Shown here one piece after another: positions 56,659 through 64,000 of a stretch of DNA of 64,000 bases. The stretch is from the NCBI RefSeq assembly GCF_001435195.1, contig NZ_AZFQ01000054.1:55629-119628 (forward strand), read 5' to 3'. A program made the position numbers and the translations under genes. Source of the DNA: Liquorilactobacillus satsumensis DSM 16230 = JCM 12392 (GTDB lineage: Bacteria; Bacillota; Bacilli; Lactobacillales; Lactobacillaceae). Position 1 is the first letter of the stretch. Every line of letters starts with the position of its first letter. Below the pieces are notes generated by a model. That model was not told where the DNA came from and did not search any database. It was given only the letters and a program-made list of their open reading frames with translations.

Positions 56659-58290
56659 TTATTTAATATACGCATTCTTATAATTCCACTGCGTACCTGC
56701 TGTGTTATGAATAATGCCCTTAACCTTGGATTTTTGCAAATATGAAGTAACTTGCTGATAGACAGGGGTTACGCCCTGCTCTGCATTAAAAATCTTAGCA
56801 GCTGCGACCAAATCCGCCCACCGCTTATTAGGATTATTTGCATCCTCATTTTGTGCCTTCTGTATTAAAGCATCATACTGTGAGTTCGAATAACCACCGT
56901 AATTGTAAGAAGTTCCTGTTAATGGAATTTGAAGAAATGTGATTGGATCATTGAAATCTCCGCCCCAACCAGATAAATACAAGTCAAAATTTCCAGTTTG
57001 CGCGTTTTGCAATGCATTGTTGCCTGGAATACTACGTACTGTGAGTGAAAGCCCTGGCAGTACTTTAGCATATTGTGACTGTAAATACTGTGCAACAATT
57101 TTACTGCTACTATCGTCATTTGAAGCCAACAATGTCAGTTTTAATCCTTTTAATCCTGTTTCTTTTAATCCCTGCTCCCAATACTTCCGCGCTAATTTCG
57201 CATCATAAGCGATTGTGCCCTTAACCTCTTGTTGTTTTGAAAAATCTTCACTGGTTTTAGGATCTTTTGCCAGTCCTGAAGCTACAAATCCTGTTGGAGT
57301 ATACGAGCCATCGCCGAGCACTTTTTTCGTCAAGACTTGCCGATTAATGGCTAGTGACATTGCCAAGCGAATATTACGGTTATTCAAAGCTTTCCGCTTG
57401 TCCGCATCTTTATCTTTGAAGTTATATGCAACATAAGAAATGTAGGAATAGGGATAAGATTTAAACTGTGATGATCCTTGGTAATTTTTAACTTGCTGAT
57501 TAGCCAAAGGAGTCATATCCAATTTGTTTTGCTGGTACAATTCATGCCCAGTCGTGGGATTTTCAACCACCGTATAGTTGATTTGCTGCAATTTAACTAC
57601 TTTTTTGTCCCAATAATGCTTATTTTTGACGAACTGCCATTTGTTGCCTGTGCCATTCCATGCTTTGATAACAAACGGGCCAGAATAGACCATATATTGC
57701 GAACGCGTGCCATACTTGCTACCGTATTTTTCCACGATCTTTTGTTCTTGCGGTCCAAATAGTGGATAAGCCATCAAGATTTTGAAATAAGAGATCGCCT
57801 TATCAAGCTTGATCACCACGGTCTGCTTGTCAGGTGCGCTGATTCCAATCTGAGCTGCCGACTTTTTCCCTGCAATAATTGCATCAGCGTTCTTGATGCC
57901 GCTAAACAAATAAGAATAAGGGGATTTTGTCTTAGGATTAATTGTTCTGCGCCACGAATAAACAAAGTCTTGTGCCGTAATCTGATCCCCATTGCTCCAG
58001 TAAGCTTTCCTAATTTTAAAGGTCCACGTTTTTCCATCTTTAGAAACACTACTGGATTTAGCCAAGCCAGCAGTTGTTGACCCATTTTTACCTAAACGAT
58101 AAAAACTCTCAAAGGTATTACCTGTTTGTCCATAACCCGTTGATTTCGAGATATCGATTGTGCTTAATGGCGCACTAGCGCTAAGATTCAAAACCTGTTT
58201 TTGCGAAGTGCTAGTCTGTTTTCCACATGCGCTCAGCCATAAGCATGCACTGATGAAGACAATTGTAGTCGCTATTTTTTTATAATTCAT
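56659..58290 (-). CDS. oppA: Oligopeptide-binding lipoprotein (OppA family)
   Basis: A 543-residue substrate-binding protein of family 5. The lipobox LSAC places the lipid on cysteine 22. Family segments include YWSNGDQITAQDFVYSWRR, an LFGPQEQKIVEKYG helix, NRNIRLAMSLAINRQVL and a C-terminal TPVYQQVTSYLQKSKVKG. It captures peptides, but no permease or ATPase genes accompany it, so it should feed an importer encoded elsewhere. A T-box leader upstream links its expression to an amino acid. GGGGATGAGTAACAG precedes ATG 58290. Confidence 0.92.
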   Translation of the reverse strand: MNYKKIATTIVFISACLWLSACGKQTSTSQKQVLNLSASAPLSTIDISKSTGYGQTGNTFESFYRLGKNGSTTAGLAKSSSVSKDGKTWTFKIRKAYWSNGDQITAQDFVYSWRRTINPKTKSPYSYLFSGIKNADAIIAGKKSAAQIGISAPDKQTVVIKLDKAISYFKILMAYPLFGPQEQKIVEKYGSKYGTRSQYMVYSGPFVIKAWNGTGNKWQFVKNKHYWDKKVVKLQQINYTVVENPTTGHELYQQNKLDMTPLANQQVKNYQGSSQFKSYPYSYISYVAYNFKDKDADKRKALNNRNIRLAMSLAINRQVLTKKVLGDGSYTPTGFVASGLAKDPKTSEDFSKQQEVKGTIAYDAKLARKYWEQGLKETGLKGLKLTLLASNDDSSSKIVAQYLQSQYAKVLPGLSLTVRSIPGNNALQNAQTGNFDLYLSGWGGDFNDPITFLQIPLTGTSYNYGGYSNSQYDALIQKAQNEDANNPNKRWADLVAAAKIFNAEQGVTPVYQQVTSYLQKSKVKGIIHNTAGTQWNYKNAYIK

Positions 58291-58437
58291 CTGTTACTCA
58301 TCCCCAATTTACTTAATTAATCTTTTCAAAAATTGTTTAATCCCAGACAGCCTTTATCTCGATCCTTAACAAAGTAAAACGTTAATTCGCAGTTCTTAAC
58401 TTTACCCTCCTTAATTGAGACCTCTAAAACTCCAAAT

Positions 58438-58690
58438 AAAAAAGCCCCAGCAACTTAATGCAGGGACGAAAAATCGTGGTACCACCCAAAATTCACTACG
58501 GATTTAGTAATTCGCAGCCTCAAAACACAGCTAATAGCTATGTTATTGACGATATCGAGTCAAAGCGTGCCATCAGCTTGCACCCATGACAAAACTCCAG
58601 ATTCATCTTCCCCAAATCCTCAATGCTGTTCTTTCACCGTCAACAGTCGCTTTATAGCTAGTCAATTTGGGTACTCTTTCCTTCAACATT
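58438..58690 (-). ncRNA. T-box leader upstream of the OppA gene
   Basis: The minus strand holds the T-box sequence TGGGTGGTACCACG (about 58488-58475), followed by ATTTTTCGTCCCT and a terminator stem GTCCCtGCA...TGCtGGGGC with six T ending at 58438. Upstream is a stem I: CCCAAAT pairs with ATTTGGG, and the distal stem CTGTT/AACAG encloses GACGGTGAAAG. The bulge after ATTTGGG reads GAAGATGAATCT; by analogy with glyQS (GAAAGGCA) the specifier would be ATG at 58606-58604, for methionine. The T-box is clear; the specifier is tentative because the lower stem pairs poorly. Confidence 0.9.
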
Positions 58691-58890
58691 CAAAATATTC
58701 TACTTTGTTTTAGTTAGTATAGCTTGTACTTTTATTTAAGTCAATCACTAGTTTAAATTTTTTACCTCGCCACCATTAATAACCCTTACCGCCCTTTCTA
58801 AGTTAAGCAGGTGGACTGTGCACTCTAAAATTTGGAAGCTACAGCAACATTTGTGCCCAAATTAGTTCTTAATCGCATTATAAAAATTAT
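58691..58890. other. Intergenic stretch upstream of the T-box
   Basis: Promoter region for the T-box leader (AT-rich, with TTAGTTAGTATAGC-like repeats near 58711) and the tail of the CPBP gene. I see no gene here. Confidence 0.3.
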
Positions 58891-59688
58891 TTATTCTGGC
58901 TTGAGACCTAGGCTTTTGAAAGAATTTGGCTCAATAGTTTGATAAATCATGTAACCAGAAACAACATAAATTATCGTTAATATGACTGGTGTCCAGCTAA
59001 TACCGGTCATGGCAGGCTCTCCTGCTAAATTGAAAAAAAGGTCAGACCAGTCAATTAATGCATGCAAAACAATTGGGATGACAAGCGATTTTGTTTTTAC
59101 ATACACCATGGCAAACACAAAACCAATAGCAGCAGCGTAAATAACTTGATATAAAGTATATCCCCATTCAGCCCCACCGCCAAAAAGGGTATTACTTAAA
59201 TGAACTGCACCAAAAATTACACTAGACAGTACTCCAGCAAATAAAACTGGACGGTTGGTCTTTCTAAATATGAAAAATAGGTAGTTAAAAATTACCCCAC
59301 GGAAAACAGTTTCTTCAAATAATCCAATAATAATTGCTGCTAGTAAAGAAATCAGCACTGCCAACAAAATTTGCCCTCCTGGTATTTTTTGAAAAATAAC
59401 AGTTAACGACTTAGAAGTCACAATATTAGCAAATACTGTGACTAGAAGTGACACGATTGCTATAAATGGGACAAACCAGTTTTTTAAGCTAAAACTGAAG
59501 TTAAATTTCCAAATTAATTTGATTACCGCAATATAGATAAAAATAAATGGCAGTTCAAAAAGTGGAACATCTATGCTACCTAATACGTTTCCAGCAGAAT
59601 TAGCAATTCCAACTGGAATTACACTTGTAATAGTTGTTCCTAATATGATGGGAATTATTACCATGATTAATAACAGTTGTTTTTTCAT
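58891..59688 (-). CDS. CPBP-family intramembrane metalloprotease
   Basis: A 265-residue membrane protein with seven to eight hydrophobic segments. The catalytic motifs of the CAAX protease/bacteriocin-processing (CPBP) family are present: EET-x3-R in LFEETVFRGVIF (about residue 125), the histidine in VIFGAVHLSN, and HALIDW near the C terminus. In lactobacilli such proteins often sit with bacteriocin or immunity genes; none is visible here. AAAGGAGTTTTT precedes ATG 59688. Confidence 0.9.
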   Translation of the reverse strand: MKKQLLLIMVIIPIILGTTITSVIPVGIANSAGNVLGSIDVPLFELPFIFIYIAVIKLIWKFNFSFSLKNWFVPFIAIVSLLVTVFANIVTSKSLTVIFQKIPGGQILLAVLISLLAAIIIGLFEETVFRGVIFNYLFFIFRKTNRPVLFAGVLSSVIFGAVHLSNTLFGGGAEWGYTLYQVIYAAAIGFVFAMVYVKTKSLVIPIVLHALIDWSDLFFNLAGEPAMTGISWTPVILTIIYVVSGYMIYQTIEPNSFKSLGLKPE

Positions 59689-59958
59689 AAAAACTCCTTT
59701 AAGAATAACAATTATTTAAGCTCAATAACCAGACGAATCATCAAGTTATCTTGCATAATGTCTAAAACTACCTCATTGTTTAGTTACTGTCAACAATCAT
59801 TATACCTAAAAATGTATGGTTACTCCGTTCGTCAAAATAATTGTTATTCTCCAAGTTTTTTGCTTTAATAATTTGGCATAGCTCTTTGGTGCCATAAAGT
59901 GCTTACCAAGAAGGACTTCCAACCGCACCCCCTTCTAATCTTTTTCGATTTGAATGAA
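59689..59958. other. Intergenic, edge of the accessory region
   Basis: AT-rich promoter region of the CPBP gene. No intact gene seen. Confidence 0.4.
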
Positions 59959-60057
59959 TCGATTACTTGGAAGGGCGTTAATCGGAAAATCAAACAAATT
60001 AAACGTACCGCATATGGCTATAGAAAATGTTTAAAATTGAATTTACGATTCAAATAA
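59959..60057 (+). pseudogene. C-terminal remnant of an ISL3-family transposase
   Basis: A 32-codon piece reads SITWKGVNRKIKQIKRTAYG and continues to a stop at 60057. It matches the conserved end of ISL3 transposases, which usually read G-x-EG-x-N-x-KIK-x-IKR-x-A-x-G. The rest of the element is missing, so it is an old insertion scar. Confidence 0.65.
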
Positions 60058-60060
60058 AAA

Positions 60061-60094
60061 AGAAAACCAATTCGAAAATGAACTGATTTTCTCA
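60061..60094 (-). terminator. Terminator of the DUF2971-linked genes
   Basis: Minus-strand stem AGAAAATCAGTT/AATTGGTTTTCT (arms about 60094-60083 and 60074-60063) with six T, about 65 bases after the stop of the gene at 60161. Confidence 0.65.
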
Positions 60095-60160
60095 TAAAAA
60101 TTTCTCATCAACAGCGGTTGGTAAAAAGCCTTTTAAAATAGCTGTCCCGTCCCTTATTTT

Positions 60161-60529
60161 CTATATTTCGTATAATAGATACTTGTCTTCGGTAACAAAG
60201 CAATTAATTAGTTGCTTACTCTCACTAGTAAGGCTTGTTTGAGGAAAATTGGCTACTAAAGAACAAAGATATAGGTATTTAGGGCTATGGCGTTTCGAAA
60301 AATCCTTATTACCAAATTTCCCCTGTATTTTGTCAAATCGTTGCTGAATATCTCTAGTTGTATCACAGCTAACAAATTTATTTAAATAAACAAATTGGGA
60401 TTTATCCGTATTGTCAATCATTGATTTAGCAGTATTAATGGTTACAAAAAGCCATTGGTTCAAATCAATTAAATTTTTAGGACGGCAGCGTAGTTCTTCT
60501 TTAGTTGATTCAAACAACGCGTTCTTCAT
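60161..60529 (-). CDS. Protein of unknown function
   Basis: A 122-residue soluble protein that I do not recognise. It is rich in Lys, Asn and Asp and mostly helical, with no membrane segment. AAGAAGGTAAAGTTATC precedes ATG 60529, and that binding site overlaps the end of the tiny ORF at 60537-60662. A terminator follows at 60061-60094. It lies in the same direction as the DUF2971 gene, so the three may be one transcript. The accessory location suggests defence or selfish-element cargo, which is inference. Confidence 0.5.
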   Translation of the reverse strand: MKNALFESTKEELRCRPKNLIDLNQWLFVTINTAKSMIDNTDKSQFVYLNKFVSCDTTRDIQQRFDKIQGKFGNKDFSKRHSPKYLYLCSLVANFPQTSLTSESKQLINCFVTEDKYLLYEI

Positions 60530-60536
60530 GATAACT

Positions 60537-60662
60537 TTACCTTCTTGGCTGTGTATTTTTTGTCATTTCTGGTTGCTTAATCTCTGGACTTTGTATCAAC
60601 CATATAAAGAAAAATGCTGCAATATCAAGCAGTACCCAAATGTATAAAAGCGTATAAAACAT
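60537..60662 (-). CDS. Small predicted membrane protein, 41 residues
   Basis: ATG 60662 to TAA 60537 encodes 41 residues with one hydrophobic segment (YTLLYIWVLLDIAAFFFIWL) and a polar tail ending in TQPRR. Its last codons contain the ribosome binding site of the gene at 60161, typical of a coupled pair. It has only a poor binding site of its own, which lowers confidence. Confidence 0.4.
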   Translation of the reverse strand: MFYTLLYIWVLLDIAAFFFIWLIQSPEIKQPEMTKNTQPRR

Positions 60663-60718
60663 CAAAAATAAGAAAAATTGAACATCTCTAGTTGTTATAA
60701 ATTTTCAATGAGAATCCT

Positions 60719-61690
60719 TCAATACGGTAGCTTGGTGGATTCAATTTTAGTTGAATCGAATTTGTTATCATGTAAAAAATCCCTTATTTCGTCCAACTTT
60801 GTAGCTATCTTTTTGCTTAAAATAACTTTGTCAAGGATAGCAGGTTTTAATTCACAAGAAACGAAAGGTTTATGATTGAGATAAAAATCTGGGTTAAGAT
60901 CATGGTTTCCATTGATTTTGATTACTAAATACCGGATTTCTTCTTCCTGTCTTAAGTAACGACTTTTAAAACAAAGTGAACATAGATAAACTGCTTGTAC
61001 ACAATCTAATATTAGACTTTTCATATCTTCCGGATCTTTACAAAGATTTTTATATGCTGAAACCCATACTTTAGCTATTGGTTTAATATACTCAGTTTGT
61101 GTTTGTAAATTATATTCAACTTTTAAAGGAAAAACATAAGCATTTCCCGGACTAAAATCATCTAGTGTTTCAGCACCTCCTGAAAAACGTGTAGCAAGTG
61201 TATTCATGACATTTTGATTTTTTAAACCTAAGGCAATTTCGCCATAGTTTGATAAAGATTGTGAGTGGTCATTTTCAGAGAAACACCAAATATAGACATC
61301 CCATGGTAATTTATTTTTCATAGCTTTAAGCTCATTCAAGAGTGTCTGAGGTGCATCTAGTTGCATAAATTCCTTTTCTAATAATTGTAAAGTATAGGTC
61401 ATTTCTTGGACATCATTCATATGATGAATTGAACCTAAGAAGAACTTTTGACCAGAAACTATTTTTTTTAACGTCTCATAGGAAGTATAGTGATACAGAT
61501 ACGTTATTTCTTCTGGATTTGCGTAAAATTTTTTTATTAGCGCTTCTGTTCGAGCATGTCGATAAAAATCAGAATTTTCATCATAATAAGCATTTAATGC
61601 TTCTTTCCCTAGTTTATCTAGTGACTCTACCTTTAGTTTTGTTCCAATAGGGATATCAGGAGAATTTAAAATTTCATCTAAAACTGTCAT
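60719..61690 (-). CDS. DUF2971-family protein
   Basis: A 323-residue cytoplasmic protein. The DUF2971 signature is near residues 65-105: YLYHYTSYETLKKIVSGQKF, then LGSIHHMNDVQEM. A second half has IWCFSEN and GEIALGLKNQ, also usual in the family. Function is not established; family members are frequent in accessory and phage-defence regions. It lies among IS and integrase remnants. The binding site before ATG 61690 is weak (GGGTGAATTGACCA). Confidence 0.75.
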   Translation of the reverse strand: MTVLDEILNSPDIPIGTKLKVESLDKLGKEALNAYYDENSDFYRHARTEALIKKFYANPEEITYLYHYTSYETLKKIVSGQKFFLGSIHHMNDVQEMTYTLQLLEKEFMQLDAPQTLLNELKAMKNKLPWDVYIWCFSENDHSQSLSNYGEIALGLKNQNVMNTLATRFSGGAETLDDFSPGNAYVFPLKVEYNLQTQTEYIKPIAKVWVSAYKNLCKDPEDMKSLILDCVQAVYLCSLCFKSRYLRQEEEIRYLVIKINGNHDLNPDFYLNHKPFVSCELKPAILDKVILSKKIATKLDEIRDFLHDNKFDSTKIESTKLPY

Positions 61691-61904
61691 TGGTCAATTC
61701 ACCCGCTTTGTTGAATAAAATATTTTGTCTAAGAATTTTATTCTTGATTACTTGTAAGATATGTAGTAAAGATTTGTGATAGTACATTAATTATTGAATA
61801 TAAATAGATTAAATATGGATAGCTCAAGCTCAGTATAACATTTAATTTTGAAAGTAACATATTGCTTTCTTTCAATCTCAGCAATTTTAAGTTGAATTAA
61901 TCAT
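61691..61904. other. AT-rich upstream region of the DUF2971 gene
   Basis: No open frame; likely promoter region. Its composition is more AT-rich than the rest of the window. Confidence 0.4.
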
Positions 61905-62386
61905 AAGGTATAAAAAAAATCGAGCTTGCTTTTTGAACCGCTTCGTATCATCAAAGATTGGAATTACCTTGACTCGTTTTGACACATCATTAGAAGAGTA
62001 CTGCATCTGAACAGCGTGGTCAAGAGACTGTGGAAACACCCGAATACCAATCCTACATAGCCTTGCGAATAACCAATACTCTAATCTTTTTCATCAGTGA
62101 GTCGCTAGATACGGAAGTTCTGCACGATTTTGTACTCTGGGATGATATACTTGTCCTTCATAAACTGGCGTAGATCTCGTAAACCTATGCACCTCATGAT
62201 AATTACGCTTCACACATGTTAATTCATTGCTGGTCGCAAAGACAGTGCTGAATGGTATTACTTGACTGTCCTCCGCCCTTTCTTGCGGACGCGCTTGTCA
62301 CTCATCTTATCGGTCCCTAACTCGGTTTCATAGTAAAAGTTACCTTTGGCGTCTATGAATACGCCTGAATATTTTGTTTTACTCAT
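61905..62386 (-). pseudogene. Decayed tyrosine integrase (ICE/phage type)
   Basis: From ATG 62386 the minus strand reads MSKTKYSGVFIDAKGNFYYE and on to DKRVRKKGRRTVK, the N-terminal arm-binding domain of Tn916/phage-type integrases, then stops. Later pieces in other frames (LRQFMKDKYIIPEYK, then HAVQMQYSSNDVSK) match the core-binding domain. The catalytic C-terminal half is absent. Stops and shifts make it a clear pseudogene. Confidence 0.75.
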
Positions 62387-62550
62387 TCTCAACAGCTCCA
62401 TTCATCGGTGATCCGAGAATGAACTCAACGACAGAACGCGGAACGCTCCCTAAGTTTCGGTTGAGATACAAGGGATACCCCTTTTGTACCATCCTTTGCT
62501 TCGCTTGTCTAATGATATCGCGCGGTATGCTGCTTAAATCCTAATGCCAT
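62379..62550 (-). pseudogene. Decayed DUF3173 (excisionase-like) gene
   Basis: Minus-strand pieces MALGFKQHTAR and, after a one-base shift, DIIRQAKQRMVQKGYPLYLN followed by VPRSVVEFILG match DUF3173 proteins that sit just before integrase genes in conjugative elements. Its stop overlaps the integrase ATG, the usual arrangement. The frameshift lies near 62527. Confidence 0.7.
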
Positions 62551-62657
62551 CAGATCCTAGTAGCAGACAAAACTCTTATCCAATTACGTCACTTCTTTAT
62601 CGTTGATTGAAGTAAGATAATCAGGTCAGATAGGCCCCTTATCTTATCTGTGCCATT

Positions 62658-62834
62658 ATGGAAAAAGAGCTCATTTATCAGCACCAATTTAAAGATATTA
62701 CTGATCTTAAAACACAAGTCTTCGTTTACATCGAGACCTTTTATAACTGTGTAAGGGTACAAGCACGCTTAAACTATCTTGCCCCAATATCTTGGCTTGA
62801 TCAGTATACTCAGGTCTCACAAAAAGTTGCTTAG
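62658..62834 (+). pseudogene. C-terminal fragment of an IS3-family transposase
   Basis: A 58-codon open stretch with QVFVYIETFYN and ARLNYLAPISWLDQY, the conserved end of IS3 orfB (usually FYN-x-R-x-H-x3-LGY-x-SP). The rest of the gene is missing. The DNA just downstream (CTGTCCGAAAAAGTGTTGAC) resembles an IS3 terminal repeat. Confidence 0.7.
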
Positions 62835-63120
62835 TAAACTGTCCGAAAAAGTGTTGACTTCTCAAGCAATCCATCAATTCGTCTAAAAACAGAGATCAAA
62901 TTTACTTTCCTAAAGAAGCCCGTTAACTGCAAATAAGAACATCGGACCATCAAGAATTTCATCACGTTTTGTGATGCTGTAATAATTAAGTGGAAGGCAG
63001 AATCACAAATCTATAGGAAATGGCGAACTCATGGGAAAACCTTAGCAAGCTGGTGATCCTTTGGTAGCTAACATTTTTCCGCCCTGACCAGCTGGTTTCA
63101 TCTTCGCTGCGTAATCTATA
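62835..63120. other. Non-coding stretch between transposon remnants
   Basis: Short broken frames only. Apart from the possible IS end at its start I recognise nothing. Confidence 0.4.
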
Positions 63121-63378
63121 GATAACAAAGATAGCGAGTTGCTAAAAATTCACAAACCACGCTGTCACTCGAATACCACGATGCAACAAGCTTTGAAGCA
63201 AGCGTGTGATTATCGTCGTGATTGTTACAACCAAGTGTCAGCGACCTAAAATGATATTTACGATAAATCCGTCATCCTGGAAGATTAGCACCTGCGTCTA
63301 AACAAGCACAAAGTTCTATTTGGAGTAGAGAAGCCACGCTATACCACCTTCAAAAAGATTCCGATAATTACCGGTTAA
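63121..63378 (+). pseudogene. Fragment of an IS200/IS605-type OrfB (TnpB-like) gene
   Basis: One frame reads through KIHKPR, ALKQACDYRRDCYNQVSAT, then a stop, NDIYDKSVILED, a second stop, and HLRLNKHKVLFG. This resembles the N-terminal part of OrfB/TnpB proteins (YNQAL-x-TW-ND-x-Y). Two internal stops and the missing rest mark it as decayed. Confidence 0.5.
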
Positions 63379-63499
63379 AGAGACTAGATGGGGTTGTCTG
63401 CAACTTCTGTATCTCTCGTACCGTATCTGCAAAGATGCAAACGGACCAAAATTCAACAAACGGCCGTTCTCAAATTTGTTATAATGGAGTGATTATACT

Positions 63500-64000
63500 A
63501 TGCAGATTGGACAGATCGAACTCATGCCAGAAAACAACATTGCTAAGCCTATTTTGAAATGGGCTGGTGGTAAGGGACAAATGCTGGGAATTTTGTCGGA
63601 GAACTTGCCACTTACTTACAATAATTATATTGAACCATTCTTTGGCGGAGGTGCGCTTTTCTTCGACTTGGAACCAGAAAAAGCCATCATTTCAGATGCC
63701 AACGCCGAAATTATTAACCTTTATAAAATTGTGGCTAAAGATGTAGAGTCTTTGATTTCCGCTTTAGCAAAATACAAGTATGACAAGGATATGTTTTATA
63801 ATGTCCGTTCACAGGATCCGCAAACATTAAGTAATGTGGAGCGAGCAGCAAGAACTATCTATCTGAACAAGACTGATTTCAATGGACTATATCGAGTGAA
63901 CCGCAAAGGCGAATTTAATGTTCCCTTTGGGAGGTATAAGAATCCTAAAATCCTTGACGAGGCTAACTTACGCGCTGCCAGTCGTGTCTTAAAGGACGCA
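63500..64000 (+). CDS. Dam-type adenine-N6 DNA methyltransferase (D12 class), 5' part
   Basis: Begins at ATG 63500 (GGAGTG before it, and a TATAAT box at 63478-63483) and runs off the window after 167 codons. The S-adenosylmethionine motif is ILKWAGGKGQML, followed by FFGGGALFFDL, as in DpnM/Dam of the D12 family. The segment YLNKTDFNGLYRVNRKGEFN is also typical. The catalytic DPPY motif would lie beyond the window. The usual target is GATC. It may belong to a DpnI/DpnII-type restriction system downstream or be an orphan. Confidence 0.92.
   Translation, partial: MQIGQIELMPENNIAKPILKWAGGKGQMLGILSENLPLTYNNYIEPFFGGGALFFDLEPEKAIISDANAEIINLYKIVAKDVESLISALAKYKYDKDMFYNVRSQDPQTLSNVERAARTIYLNKTDFNGLYRVNRKGEFNVPFGRYKNPKILDEANLRAASRVLKDA

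Noticed and set aside
58438-58690. Leader considered as a riboswitch of another class or a tRNA gene
   Set aside because: The GGGTGGTACCACG sequence, stem I and terminator identify a T-box; no tRNA genes were found in the window.

Overview
The window looks like a chromosome segment of a low-GC lactic acid bacterium of the Lactobacillaceae. The signs are a Lactobacillus-type PepN, PTS and MFS sugar systems, a GH70 glucansucrase, a T-box leader, GGAGG-type ribosome binding sites and frequent TTG/GTG starts. The signal-less GH70 enzyme and plant/fermentation sugar loci suggest a Liquorilactobacillus-like species, but the genus is a guess. Almost everything up to about 52.5 kb is on the minus strand; a short plus-strand block lies at 52.8-56.4 kb.

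Layout. (1) 117-5614: an ABC importer of the spermidine/iron/phosphonate class with a PHP phosphoesterase and a metallophosphoesterase, preceded by a PhoP-like box array. (2) 6273-8807: pepN. (3) 8893-13604: six tightly coupled genes (acyl-CoA ligase, thiolase, small unknown, MaoC-like hydratase, SDR, FabK-like enoyl reductase) that together could run a reductive beta-oxidation-type cycle. (4) 13699-20582: a DUF2252 protein, a YczE-like membrane protein, and a beta-glucoside PTS, phospho-beta-glucosidase and RpiR regulator. (5) 20.7-23.5 kb: a decayed LysR-like gene, a zinc alcohol dehydrogenase and an AEC transporter. (6) 23634-30206: a complete L-rhamnose operon (aldolase, isomerase, mutarotase, kinase, MFS transporter) with an AraC regulator. 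(7) 30360-34702: an amino-acid permease, a 123-bp tandem repeat, and a three-gene unit joining a small alarmone synthetase to a two-component system.

(8) 35098-39112: an NmrA-like protein and a leaderless GH70 glucansucrase. (9) 39305-50552: GH3, GH94 phosphorylase, lipoprotein, two permeases, LacI regulator, esterase and MsmK-type ATPase. This set resembles the Listeria beta-1,2-glucooligosaccharide (sophorooligosaccharide) locus; palindromic LacI-type operators sit just downstream of two good promoters. (10) 50.9-58.9 kb: a DUF1801 protein; a DMT exporter divergent from a MerR regulator with two matching dyads; queF-queC-queT behind a possible preQ1 riboswitch; and an OppA lipoprotein behind a T-box. 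(11) 58.9-64 kb: a CPBP protease and an accessory zone with a DUF2971 gene, a tiny membrane ORF, an unknown gene, remnants of ISL3, IS3 and IS605 elements, a decayed integrase/DUF3173 pair, and the start of a Dam-type methyltransferase cut by the window end.

A repeated composite element of about 180 bp (hairpin, conserved spacer, second palindrome, inverted ends) occurs at 6064-6240, 50638-50826 and 56450-56634, with a fragment at 1-25. Most gene functions rest on motifs read by eye; no database search was possible.
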